DNA of 64,000 nucleotides from Nageia nagi (Eukaryota > Pinophyta). Shown here piece by piece: positions 45,473-57,373 of the stretch. The DNA is taken from positions 147,002,001-147,066,000 of the forward strand of contig JBITNC010000001.1 of NCBI GenBank assembly GCA_050084985.1, written 5' to 3'. Each line of letters begins with the position of its first letter. Position 1 is the stretch's first letter. The notes under the pieces were generated by a model, which did not search any database, was not told the DNA's origin, and saw only the letters and a program-made list of their open reading frames with translations. Both the position numbers and the translations under genes were made by a program.

Positions 45473-47738
45473 TGAAGGAAATTTATTTCCTACATATTAA
45501 TGTTTCAAATATTTTTATTTGAAATATATTATGAAAATTGTAAATGGGAGAACATTTGAAAAGTGCATGATTTAAAATTTTTATGATGTGTAAATTTCCT
45601 CCATTAATTCCTATAGAGAACCAAATGAGACTTTATGTCTCCTTGTACTACTTCACATGGCTTGGTATGGGCATTCACTTCTCTATAGTAACTTCTCCAA
45701 CACTCCATCACCCATATGCTTGCTAATCCATTCTTCTAAAAGTGGCAGCTACAACACTGTATTGCTTGTAGTACCCTTTTGCATCACCATTAATCCTCCC
45801 TAATAGCATACTCACCACAAAGTACCTCACTATTCCTCCTCCAACAACTCCATGGATATTATCATGCATGTATCACTTAATTTATGAAGTATAAATTTTG
45901 TATATATGGTAGTAATCATTTCATCCAAAGTAGCTTACTACACTTCAATAGTAGCTTGTGAGTGCCCCAAGGTATGACATATCTTCTCTTCTATAATAAA
46001 ATTCATTATGTACTACTTAGATGTAGTTTTACCATATTCCCAACTCTATATATTAACCCATGAGGTTCATAGTTGAATCTTTGTGATTCATATTAAAGAG
46101 ATATGGAGACAACCATAGTAACTATCCAAACCTTTGTGAATTTGTTGGGGATCCTTGAGGTATAATACATGAATAATTTTTTTGATCCTTTAAGAAGCTA
46201 TATGATGCTTTTTCTTCAACCCATTGAGAAGACCATGTGACCATTCTTATGTCCATGGTGGTATTGGGTGTTGTAGAGGCACTAAACCAACACAATTTTG
46301 TGAAGAATCAAGTTAGATGTGATATTTCCATTGGATAAGTATATAATATTTATTTCAAGCAATATAAAAAATATTCTATTCATATTTTACATTCATATAT
46401 TGAGTTTTCCATTATGTTCATTGTATGTATTCATCTTGTAGAAAAATATATTTTTTGTGTTTTTCCATAGAAAAACTAGTAAGCTTTTAGGGACTATTTC
46501 TTTTACCTCATAACTCATTTAGTTATGGATATTACATATTTATAAAGGCCTTATATTTACATTTCCAGTAATTTATTACACCCCATATTTTGAGTGAAAT
46601 CCACCACCCTTCATTCATACTTTTCCACACATAGTCTACTCAATCGATACATTTTCCAAATTAATAGGCTTTCATTTTATTAAGAATTACCAAATATTAA
46701 TCCATCCTCTTGAGATGATTATCAAAGATTTGAAAACCATATGTAATACTTGATATACCCCTTGAGAAATGCCAACATTACTTAATATTCTTTTCACCCT
46801 TGTGTGCAACCTATCATTGCATAAATTTGTAATGACCAAGTTTCCTTATTGTAAGATTCACCAATGTTCCTCTATCCTAATTTTTATGGGTATTTTATTA
46901 TTGAAAATATGATTTATCCATATATATAACCATATAAAATATGAATCACTTTTATCTAGAATTGCCAAAGTCTCAATACTTTGAATGTGACCCTTTCATT
47001 TTCGAACAACTTTCGTTGGAAAACATAAATATTCTTGGTGACTTTAATTTTAGACCTAATTTGTTAGAGATTTGCTTATCCATTTTGGAGATGGGATACA
47101 TCATTGTAAATATCTCTTTGATAAATTTCCAACCATATATTATAATATATACTTTTTGAATTCTTATTTGGTGATTTAGTTATTACATTTACATTGGTCA
47201 CCACATCTCCATGGTCACCACAATTCTTGCAGCTTGGTGACTCAACTTCAAATGCAAATTGTCCAAGATTTTAGCTTGTTTGAGGTATATGACTATATGT
47301 TTGAAATATATATTTTATATATATCCAACCATATGAAAAGCATAAGATTTTATGTTATTTCATCTTAGCGACCAAGCCAATATTCACAACACTCTATTCT
47401 CACACCTACATGCTAAAAAAGGAATTCACTAGAACATTGGATTTTTTCATTAGAATTTTGGATATATTTAGCAAATTATTCACATAAAAAATGATCATTC
47501 AATTCTTACAATCCTCTAGTTAGAGAATTGAAGGTTAGTAGTAGAGTTTGGTAGCATCTGAGGTTGTTCATCAACACTTGAAGGTTGGCGAACCTACAAA
47601 TTCTAACATGGAATTAGAAGCTTTATGCCTTTATTCACCATAATTGGAGCATGGTGAATTCAAATTATTTATTTGTTATTAGAGCTTTATCATGCATTTC
47701 ACCATATTTGTTTCATGATGATCCTCAAAATTCTAACA
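45473..47738 (+). repeat. G right LTR copy
   Basis: About 2266 bp, TGAAGGAAATTTATTTCC ... TTCTAACA. Non-coding. Confidence 0.6.
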
Positions 47739-48539
47739 ATATTTATGTAGTGTGAGCCAAAACTATTCATTTATTAAAAACTTATGTGTAAGAGATATTC
47801 CATTTATGAATATCCCTTATCAAATCTTAAACTAAATTTCTCTAGTTTTAATTTTGAGTATTTTATTTAAATTATATAATTTTATGGTTGTCACTAACCA
47901 TCATTTAATTTATGAATTTGGATTGGTGTTCAATGGATGTATACAATGGGAATTCTACTTGTTTTATCATGATCTAGCATACTTGTATAATTGAAATAAA
48001 AATAAATACACTTGTATAGATTAAATAAATAAATCATTGAAATATGATAGATCAAAAATTCTCAAAAAACTACATACTACCATAATTTCATTTGAAGGAA
48101 ATCACACTCAAGAGACTAATGTAACAAAGCAAGGAAATGGTAAGGAAACTTCTACCAATTGAAGGGCCATTCTTCATCTAGCATAAACTCTAATGTAAAC
48201 TCAAAATCTAAAGAACACTATAACACTTTATTCATATATTAGTTCTCTCCAAGCAATAACTACAATGTCTTTCTAGAAAATATTACCATTTCTTTTCTCC
48301 ATCTCCTATCTCTATCCAAAAATTAACCCCTATTCCCCTACATGAGAAGAATATTTATTAACATGTATTTTGTAACAAAATCAAATCATATACCCTAAAT
48401 AAATAAGAAAATAAATATACCATGTCACCACTTAACAATATAATAAAAATACTTATTCTAAATAATTCAAAGATGCTGCCAATATGCAAGCTCATTCACC
48501 CAAATTCAGATAGTCCAAGATCTACATTGTTCACCCAAT
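47739..48539. other. AT-rich spacer before Copia element A
   Basis: 800 bp without recognisable gene, repeat or element end. Confidence 0.5.
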
Positions 48540-49035
48540 TGTTGGAATGTATAATGCATTATTGTAAAGGTTTTGTAATAATATTCTATGTAAGTTTGTT
48601 AATACTTAAGTTTATCATTTGATACCTTAAGTATTTAAGTGCATATGATAATGTAACTTGTCCTACACTCCATGTCATGAGCATGCCCCTTGGGTAAAAG
48701 GGAGTTGCATGTCATGCCTTTGTACATTGGGTAAAAGGGTGATCAAAAGAGGGATTTTGGCCTATAAATAGAAGGCTCTCTCTTTGTGATCACCACCAAT
48801 TTATGGATTAAATTTATTCTATAGGATAGTATTGAGGAGAAAAGTTTAGGTGGATTATAAGAGTTCATATTTGTTAAGTGAAATCTAGTTAGTGGATGTA
48901 CTTCTAGTTGGAGGAACCACTTACATCTTGATTTATCTTTGTGAGATTGCTTTGTGAGTTATTTAGATGTTATTTTTGAGTTTTAATGTGATACTAAGAG
49001 TTTATAGTTGTTTAGTTTATAGTTCAACTCATACA
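48540..49035 (+). repeat. Copia A 5' LTR
   Basis: 496 bp, TGTTGGAATGTATAATGC ... CTCATACA. Close relatives at 53834-54331 (+) and 56860-57373 (-). TATAAATAG at 48763-48771. Confidence 0.95.
48763..48771 (+). promoter_or_regulatory. TATA box of Copia A LTR
   Basis: TATAAATAGAAGGCTC is conserved in all three LTRs of the family (also 54056 and, inverted, 57143-57151), which supports a functional core promoter in the past. Confidence 0.65.
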
Positions 49036-49037
49036 AT

Positions 49038-49049
49038 TGGTATCAGAGC
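49038..49049 (+). other. Primer-binding site of Copia A
   Basis: TGGTATCAGAGC, two bases after the LTR; complementary to the 3' end of initiator tRNA-Met, the usual Copia primer. Confidence 0.9.
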
Positions 49050-51773
49050 TTGGTGTGGAAGCTCTTCTTCTTGATGTGGAAGCTCTTCATCTTGGAGGTC
49101 TTCATTCCTCAACCTACACTCCTTTGTTGAGGTAAAACTAAGAGAAGATATAAATTCCTTATTTCTTAGTTATTTCTTTTATATTATTTCATTTTGATAC
49201 TAACATAATATGTGCTATGTGTTAGTTTGTCTTTTCAATAACTTCTTATGTTAAGTTACAATTTTTTTTTCAAAAATTACTTAGCATATTGCTAATTTTT
49301 TGAAAAATATTAAAGAAGTTAGTGTACAAAAATTTGAAATTCTTATATAAGCTATTTTTTAGAAAAAGACTTTTTTTGGGATGTTTTTTTACAAAGTATG
49401 AAATGAAGAATTTTTTTTACAAATTACAATTTTTTTTGTATTTATTCTACAAATAAAAAAAATTCAAAAAAAAAGGGAAGGAGTGTTCAATTTTTTTCTC
49501 TTTTTAGGTCAATTGCTTTTTACAAAAAGAAAGATTCTTTTTGTTTACCCCTATTTTTTTCAAAAAAATTATAAAAAATTTGTTGAGACCTTTTTTTAAA
49601 AAAAAAAAAACAAAACCCAAAAGTTTTTTTTAGGCCCCTCATCGGTGGACAAGTGGTGTCTTAGGCAAACCTATGATAGGCTAGCTAGCAATGACCTCAA
49701 GTAGCTAGCAACAACCTTAACCAGTCCATGGTCTCCAGCTAATGATGGCCTTAGCCAATCTATTGGCTAGCAAAAAGTGACCTTAGGTAGCCTATAATGG
49801 CTAGCTCATTATGGCCATCCAATGGCTACTTTCGCTAGCCTATGGTGGCTCTAATCCTCTACATAAGAAAATTTCTCACCTACTCCTCACTCAACCACTT
49901 CATCTTTATCCAACAGCCTCTTCTCTTGGTGGTAATTGGTCTCTACTGTCCTCCTTTTGCCTACATCCCTCTGATAAGGACTACCATCTTGCATTTAATT
50001 TTTTAAAGTTACTTGCAAGTTATTTTTAATTTTAATTCATTTAAAATAGTTGGTGCATTTAATTTTTTTAAGTTACTTGCAAGTCATTTTTAAAATGCAT
50101 ATAGAAGTTTCTTACATGCCTTCCTTCTTGTTTGCTCTTCATTAATTCTCTCTCAAGTTTAATGATGATTCTTTTTACTTGTTTAAAATGAGAAAATCAT
50201 TATGAAGTAGACAATTTAAATGCTTCCTCTTTTTATTTATTTAAGCATAAGGCAATTTTTTTTAGACTTAACTTTGAGTTAAGTAGAATTTCCTTTGTTT
50301 TCCTTGGTCATAATTGTAATTTCTTTAAAGCAATTTTTCCTTTAGAGGCAATTTTTTTTTACTTAATAAATATGCTTTGATGCCTAGAATTAAATTTTTC
50401 CTTGGATACAATTATTTAAGCATTTTTAGTGCTTATTGGTATTAATATTTTTCTAGTATTTATTGCAATTAATGACACTAATGCAAAATTCTCAGCATTT
50501 CTTCTTTCCTTAGTTAAAATTATTTTCTAAGGTAAATTAATAATGTAATTTTTGTGTTGAGGATCATGATTTTAAGTATAAAGGGAAAAATTTTATAAAT
50601 TTTTTACTTGATTTTTTGGATCCTTATGTCAAAATTGTATACTTAGATTTTAACTGTTTAAAATCCTTATGCAAATATGAAAATAATGCATGTTTAACTT
50701 AAATTTTTAAGTTAATGATGCATGCTTAGGACTTAAATTTTTAAAGATATTTATGGCTTAATTTCCTTAAGTTAAAATGATGCATGCTTATACTTAGTGC
50801 TTAATTTTTTAAGGTAATGATGCATGTTTAGGACTTAATTTAAATGCTCACAACTTATTTTTTTAAAGTAAATAATACATGCTTATTACTTAAAAACTTA
50901 AGTTATTATACAATTTACTTCCTTATGCAAGAATGGACTTATACAAAATTAGGAATGATGTAAAAGATGTCCTTTAGGGGTTGGTAAACAAAACCCATTA
51001 GACACTTAGGTTTCAAATTTTGATTGGATGATATTTTACTTATGCTCTTTTACTTCATGTTTTACACTTTGATTTATTTGCTTATGCAAACAAAAATGCA
51101 AATATTGATATGAGAAATCCCTTAAAATGAACACATCTACACATACATTTCATAACATGACTTATTTTAGGAGCCATGAGATGAGGATAGGCAAATTGGA
51201 GCCTTTAAGTTTGACGATCCAAATGGTGAAAATTCCATACTTCTCAATTGCCCCTAAGTACTCTGTTGGTTTGGAAATAACATCAATAGGTGGATAAACA
51301 TGTATGTAGTTATACCACTTGTCCACACATCCATTCAAATATTATCTTCATAACCTAGGAGGACAACTTGAAACCTAATCAAAATTAATAATTTAATTGA
51401 TCCAATAAACATCATAACCTTGAAAAATAGTAGGTACTTATTCTTGTGAGAAAGTATAATATTGACCAAGGTGAACTAGTTTAGGATTGGTAGTACTTGG
51501 GCTCCTCTTGTGTGGGCATCTAGGTGAAGGCTTAATTTTAGATAAGAAAACAAACTTCAACAATGTCAATCTACATCTACGGTTCTTAAGATGAGAAATG
51601 TATTTGGGTACATAGATTATTATTTGAGTTGTAAAACATTTGCACTAATGAATCAAATCAAGCATGTCTTAGTTAATTAAATGTAACATGTATTACTTAC
51701 TTTGTTAAAACTTAACATATAATGTTATTTATTGAACCACATGCTTATTATTTTTCACATTCTTATGCAGCAA
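49050..51773 (+). other. Long leader of Copia A, possibly an intron
   Basis: No ORF of note. GAG/GTAAAA at 49130-49137 and TTCTTATGCAG at 51760-51770, four bases before the gag ATG, could bound a 2.64 kb intron. Contains poly-T/A runs (49250-49620), degenerate GGCTAGC-type repeats (49660-49860) and RY-motif repeats (50684-50905). Confidence 0.6.
50684..50905. repeat. Repeated GATGCATGCTTA..ACTTAA units in Copia A leader
   Basis: About five copies at 40-65 bp spacing. A related cluster, inverted, is in Copia C (63210-63420). The core CATGCA is the RY element. Confidence 0.7.
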
Positions 51774-52759
51774 ATGGGACACTCCTTTTTACCCAAACAC
51801 ATTCTTAATGGTTCCAAATTTGGTATTTAGGAACCTTGAATGAGAGCTAACTCACAAGCAAGAAATCTTTGGCAAATAATGAATGAGAATCTTGTACCTC
51901 CTATAGATGAGAAGGCACTTGAGACCTACAACACAAAGAATGAGTTGGCTACCTCCATGATTTTTTATGTAGTTTTAGATGATGTGCTTCTTATGATTTT
52001 CTCTTCAACCTCAATAATGAATGCTTGGGATAAGCTTAAGCAAATTTGACTTGATTTAAAATTTTCAAAAAAGTTTATCATTCTCCAAAAGTTGGTTCAA
52101 TCTCATCAAGGGGAAGATGAAAATGTGGCTATCTACTTGAATAAAATCATTGACTTTAGGACCCAAATTATTGCTTATGGATTCAATTGGATCAACAATG
52201 AGTTCATGGTCTTCATCATTCTTTAAAGCCTCTCTTCAAATTTGGTAACTTTGTGACAATTATGGAAATAAGGTTTGATGATGATGAAGAAGTCTTCTCC
52301 CTTGAGAACCTTTCTAGGCTCCTTTTGAAGTATGATAAAACATTTAATAAAAAGGTGTTGATTTTTTCTCCTAAAAAATAATAATGTTGCTCTTAAATAA
52401 AACAAAATTCCTTTCAAGAAGAAGTTCAACCATCAAAATAAATCTTATCCTTCTTCCTCTAAAAGGTTTGATAAAAAGGAAAATGGTAACAACAATAGCA
52501 ACAACAAGAACAACAACAACAATAGTAAGAATAACGACATCATCAACCACTTCAAGCAAATAGATGGAAAAGGCAAAGAAAACAATCCATATCTTAAGGA
52601 AAAGTTTGATGGTAATTGTAACTATTATGGCATCCAAGGTCACAAAAAAGTTGATTTCTATAAAAATAAAAGAGAGAAAATGAAATGTAAAGAACTTCAA
52701 AGGAAACAAGAATATTCAAGCTGGTTTAACTATGATGCTCTACTCCATATCTTGCATAT
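51774..52759 (+). pseudogene. Copia A gag (broken)
   Basis: ATG 51774 gives MGHSFLPKHILNGSKFGI, stop, then RNLWQIMNENLVPPIDEKAL, ETYNTKNELATSMIFYVVLD. Copy C starts MGELFLPKHILDGSNYGIWE, confirming the start. The C-terminal part is Lys/Asn-rich (52430-52560) with a knuckle CNYYGIQGHKKVDFY, in which two Cys are replaced by Tyr and Phe; copy C has the intact CNYCGIQGHKEIDCY. Gag coats the RNA. Confidence 0.85.
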
Positions 52760-53833
52760 TTTTATCTAATTGGATTGTTGACTTTGGTTGTACTAATCAC
52801 CTATGCTTTAAAAAGGATAAGTTTAAGAACTTTCATAAGTATATAAATGATGTAGTTATGGTAGGTGATAACTTTATCTTTGAAGTCTAAGGCATTGGAA
52901 GTGTGTTGATTCATGAGAATTTTCTTGAAAATATGCTCTATGTTCCTAATCTTAGGATAAACCTTCCCTCCATGATTCAAATTGTAAGGAAAGGGTACTC
53001 ATTTTAATTCAATTCCCAATCTTGGTGCATGAATAAAGAACTTGCCACATTGGTTAAAGGATCAATGAAAGATGATCTCTACATTATGGATCAAGTTCCA
53101 TCAAAGTTATTTTTTGCTATAAGTGTGTGTTCTAGAGGTAATATTTGGCACCAAAGTTTAGGGCACCTTAACCACAAGAGTATTCAAATCATGAAAGATC
53201 AAGAACTTGTGGAAGGTTTGATTTCTATTTCACTTTCAATTGGTCTATGTGAAAAGTGCATTCTTAGCAAGATGCGTAGGCAAAATTTTGAAAAAGATAA
53301 GGCAATAAGAGCATATCAACCTCTTCAACTTGTGCATTTAAATTTGATAGGACCATTCAAATCAAGTCACTTGGAGGAGCATCTTACATCTTGACTTTCA
53401 TTGATGACTTTAGTAGGATGACCTTTGGGTATTTACTTGAGTATAAGGATCAAACCTTTGAGAGTTTTAAGGTTTTGAAGGCCTTTATTGAGAATCAAAC
53501 TAATTTTAAAATCAAAATGTTGAGATCAGATAATGGAAAAAATATAATAGCAATGAGTTAAATGAATATTGTGCTAAGTATGGAATGAAGAGGGAATTTA
53601 CAATTCTTTACACTCATCAACAGAATGGTGTTGCCAAAAGGAAAAATAAGATAATTATGGATATGGATAGATGCATGCTAGGTAATCTTCCTAATTTCTT
53701 ATGGGGTGAAGCTATGAGCACTGCTATTTACACCTTGAATAGGTTTCCCACAAAATCCATTCAAAGTAAAACTCCTTTTGAGGCTTGGTTAGGAAGAAAA
53801 CCTAAAATTTCTCACCTTAGGGTGTTTAGTTGT
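52760..53833 (+). pseudogene. Copia A protease and integrase N-part (truncated)
   Basis: Protease: WIVDFGCTNHLCFKKDKFKN (D-S-G-C-T-N-H expected; Ser is Phe). Integrase: open 53029-53394 with IWHQSLGHLNHKSIQIMKDQ and LCEKCILSKMRR (H..H..C..C), the first Asp in the VHLNLIGPFKS segment, then FIDDFSRMTFGYLLEYKDQT in another frame, the DNGK segment near 53530, and TILYTHQQNGVAKRKNKIIM (Glu replaced by Lys). Ends at HLRVFSCC where B inserted. Confidence 0.9.
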
Positions 53834-54331
53834 TGTTAGAAAGTATAATGCATTATTGTAAAGGTTTTGTAATAATATTCTATGTAAGTTTGTTCATACT
53901 TAAGGGTATCATTTGATACCTTAAGTATTTAAGTGAATATGATAATGTTACTTGTCTTACACTCCATGTAATAAGCATGCCCCTTGGGTAAAAGGGAGTG
54001 CATGTCATGCCTTTGTACATTGGGTAAAAGGGTGATCGAAAGAGAGATTTTAACCTATAAATAGAAGGCTCCCTCTTTGTTATTACATACCAATTTGTAG
54101 AAAAAAGTTATTCTAGAGGATAGTGTTTAGGAGTTAAGATTAGGAGAATTGTAAGAGTTCATATTTGAGATAAAGAGAGATCTAGTTTGTGGATGTACTC
54201 CTAGTTGGAGGAACCACTTAAATCTTGCGTTATCTTTATGAGATTGTTTTGTGAGTTTGTTAGATATGTATTGTGAGCTTTCTTATGATCTTGGGGTTTA
54301 GAGTTGTTCATATTATAGTTCAAATCTCACA
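53834..54331 (+). repeat. Copia B 5' LTR
   Basis: 498 bp, TGTTAGAAAGTATAATGC ... AAATCTCACA; TATA box TATAAATAG at 54056; followed by TTTGGTATCAGAGC. Confidence 0.95.
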
Positions 54332-54333
54332 TT

Positions 54334-54345
54334 TGGTATCAGAGC
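54334..54345 (+). other. Primer-binding site of Copia B
   Basis: TGGTATCAGAGC, identical to that of A. Confidence 0.9.
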
Positions 54346-54984
54346 TCCTTGGAGGCTTCTCTACACATCCTTGGTCTGGACTCATCTTCAATTTGGAGGT
54401 CTTCATTATGAGGTAAAATCAAGAGAAGGTATAACTCCTCTCATTTTATTAGTTTATTTCACCAATGATATTAAATTATATGTTATGTGCTAGTTCATTT
54501 GCTTTGGGAAATTTTTATAGCAATTTAATATAATTATTATTTATACTAACAATTTATATATTAGTTGCAATTCTTATTACAAAATTGCTTTATATATATT
54601 TTGCTATTATTTTTTTCCTACCTAAATCCTCCTATTAAAAAAAATTATAGTTGTACTTAACAATTTTTTTTAATATTAACACAAAGTAAGGTAATTTTTT
54701 TCCATTTACTAAAATTATTGTCAAAATAATTGTAAATGGTTTATTTATTCAAAAGATGACCTTTTATTAAGTCTATCCTTCTTTGATACTAACTAAAAGG
54801 GGGAAGTGTGCTTTTTCCAAAAATTTATATGCATTACCTATGCTATCTCTATATTTTTTTAAATTTAAGAGGTAGTGCTTTATTTTATTTATATTTCAAA
54901 AAAAAGGAGGAAATGAGGTGGCTAGTGGCTAGTGGTGGAGGTCTTCCTCCCTACCTTTATTTGATAGCAGGGATCGTCATCCAC

Positions 54985-55175
54985 CTGTGTTGCCCCTCCA
55001 TAGCTTTACTTGCACTACCCCTTCATGGGTCCACCTATGCTACCCCTCCGTAGCTCCACCCAAGCTACCCCTTCGAGGCTTCCCCCATGTGACCCTTTAT
55101 TGCTTCACCTACCCTACCCCTCTGTAGCTTCCCCTATGTGGCCCCTTCATGGCTCCCTTCATCCACCTCCTACTG
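54985..55175. repeat. 25-bp minisatellite in Copia B leader
   Basis: About seven units like TATGCTACCCCTCCGTAGCTCCACC in tandem, GC-rich in an AT-rich neighbourhood. The short open frames over it are a by-product. Confidence 0.85.
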
Positions 55176-56188
55176 GTAGGCCACTTCTACCATGACCACT
55201 AGTGTGGCTGCTCTTGTATCTTTCCTCTTGTTGACCCCATAGCGGTGTGTTGAAAGCAATGATGGAAGGGGGGAAAGCAGTCATTGGTATGCCACCTCCA
55301 TCATGACCACAAGGTTGGTATGTTTTTAGCTGCAACCCATCACCTCTAACCTCTATCTCTACCTTATTTTTCCTCACATTACCTCATTCTCCAATGTGCA
55401 ACTCAAATTTTTCCCACTCACCTAAAGCTCCATTCATTCATCTTTTTGGCTTCCCTCCTTCCTCTCACTGATGCCACTCTGCTCCTCCTTCTCCTTTATT
55501 TTTATGCATAGTGTTTGTTTAACTTTTGGATCTTTCTTACTATTCAAACTCATCATTTGTTTTACCTACCATATTTAATTGCATGGAGTAGCATGAGGGT
55601 TTCCTCCCTTCATTTAATTCTTTGCAGGAATTGTTGATAGATTAACTGATGGTGCATTTATTTTTTTTAACAAAAAGAGTGACTATTTAAGAGTATTTTT
55701 GGTCAACTTGCAATTTTAAGGGATAAATTTTTAGGCTTCCTTTTTTAAGTGTTTAAATTGCAAAAAAAGAGGTTAATTTTTAAGAAAAATGGTAATTTTT
55801 AACATTCATGTCTTATAGTGACATTTATGTAAAAGATAGGAATTACTAACACTACCTTTTACCCAAGTATTTATTAAAGGGATTATATTGCCTTAAGATC
55901 AATTTTTTAAGTAAAAAAGGGGGGAATATTTATGAATCTTAAAATAAAAAAATTGCTTGAAATTTTTTATAAAGTTATGAATGGAGGAAGTCTTTATGCA
56001 AATGATACATTTTTTATATTTTATACATTTTTAAGTATTTATGACAAAAATTTTGTATGCAAATTATGGAATGGACTTGTGTAAAATAAATAATGATGTA
56101 AAAATATCATTTAGGGGTTGATAAACAAAACCCATTAGACTTTTAGGCTTCAAAAATTTCAAATGGATGTTTTTTACTTATGCTCTTT

Positions 56189-56859
56189 TGTCATGACCCA
56201 TCTCAATACACTATTTGACCTTGAGTGCCATTGAGGATTTGAATGAATTATGTTTACATAATACTATGGTAATGATAAGTTGAATATGGAAATATGTATC
56301 ATTTATGACAATTTGATGATGGATTCAAGATATTTTGACACATGTCACTGAGTGGAGAAGCGGCTAAAGACCCTACAGACAAAAGGTGAATTGGTGATGG
56401 GAACGAAAGGGTAAGAAGAAGAAATGACTAGTGTTGATTCGTTGACATACCCTATGACTATTATAAATCATGTAGATGCATGTAGAATAATTATTATGAT
56501 TATTGATTTCTTGATGGAAAATATGTTTGCAAAACTATGTGGATTAACCTTAGTCTACAAGATGAGGTGACCATCATAGGTAAAGATGTGTTTTCCCTTG
56601 TTTGGTATTTTTGAAATTTAAATTTTGAAATGGAGAGAAAAAAGGGATATAAATTTAGTTAAATTTTGAAAATTATTATAAGGTTAGAAAAATAAATTTA
56701 ATGGGGTAAAAGTTGAATATGAGTGTCCATATTATTGCCACAAAGGGCTAATTGTAAAAACACTATTAGATAGAGACTAAGGTCTCCTTGTGGTATTACA
56801 TGATATTTAATAGCTAGGAAAATAATAGAGTAATGATCCTACTTAGTTTTGTATTTTTG
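56189..56859 (+). other. F: unknown sequence between Copia B and C, possibly part of another LTR
   Basis: The B leader ends at 56188 and the new sequence begins TGTCATGACCC, a start seen in many plant LTRs. No ORF or domain. Interrupted at 56860 by C, so its other end is outside. Confidence 0.35.
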
Positions 56860-57373
56860 TGTTAGGTTGAAGGAACTAACACTAACAAGATAATTCTTAA
56901 TAAACCAAGATCACATGAACGCTCACAATACACATCTAACAATCTCACAAATAAGATAATCTCACAAAGTAACTCAAGATGTAAAGTGGTTCCTCCAAAT
57001 AGGAGTACATCCACTAACTAGATCTTTACTTTGATCACAAATACAACTCTTTTACAATCTTTCTAATCTCAACTCCTATACTTCTATCCTATAGCATAAT
57101 TTTACTCCACAAATTGGTGTGTATTCACAAGGAGGGAGCCTTCTATTTATAGGCCAAAATCCCTCTTTAGATCACCCTTTTATCTAATGTACAAAAGCAT
57201 GACAAGCACATCCTTTTACCCAAGGGGCATGCTCATGACACAAAGTGTAAGACAAGTTACATTATCATATTCACTTAAATACTTAAGGTATCAAATGATA
57301 CCATTAAGTATTAGTGAACTTACATAGAATATTTAATACAAACCTTTACAATAATGCATTATAAATTCCAACA
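56860..57373 (-). repeat. Copia C 3' LTR
   Basis: 514 bp; read on the minus strand TGTTGGAATTTATAATGC ... CTTCAACCTAACA. TATA box inverted at 57143-57151. Confidence 0.95.

Larger units (their letters stand above)
43290..47738 (+). mobile_element. G: candidate internally deleted LTR element with ~2.2 kb LTRs
   Basis: Two diverged direct repeats, about 43290-45347 and 45473-47738, share long blocks and end identically (CTCAAAATTCTAACA). Between them are only 125 bp: TGGCATTAGAGTC, like a decayed Met-tRNA primer site, and TTAGGGGGAGAA, like a purine tract. The first copy lacks the 5' part of the second and has about 800 bp extra (44160-44970). No coding domain. Confidence 0.55.
48540..53833 (+). 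mobile_element. Copia element A, truncated by B
   Basis: 5' LTR 48540-49035, iMet-type primer site, 2.7 kb leader, gag, protease and the first two thirds of integrase. Cut at 53834 by the 5' LTR of B; the rest of A (RT, RNase H, 3' LTR) is not in the window. Confidence 0.9.
53834..56188 (+). mobile_element. Copia element B, 5' LTR and leader only
   Basis: Same family as A, inserted in A's integrase. 5' LTR 53834-54331, primer site 54334-54345, then a leader that resembles A's up to about 56188 (shared TTTAGGGGTTG..AAACAAAACCCATTAGAC). It then breaks off into foreign sequence. Confidence 0.85.

Noticed and set aside
49037-49050. tRNA gene fragment at TGGTATCAGAGC
   Set aside because: It is a 12-base primer-binding site directly after an LTR, repeated at 54334; no tRNA cloverleaf surrounds it.
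52371-52709. Minus-strand hydrophobic ORF of 112 codons
   Set aside because: It is the complement of the Lys/Asn-rich part of Copia A gag; the hydrophobic Val/Ile runs come from antisense of Asn/Lys codons. The same happens at 61397-61675 over Copia C gag.
54808-55195. ORFs over the B leader minisatellite as a proline-rich protein
   Set aside because: They are produced by the 25-bp tandem repeat and have no conservation in the A or C leaders.
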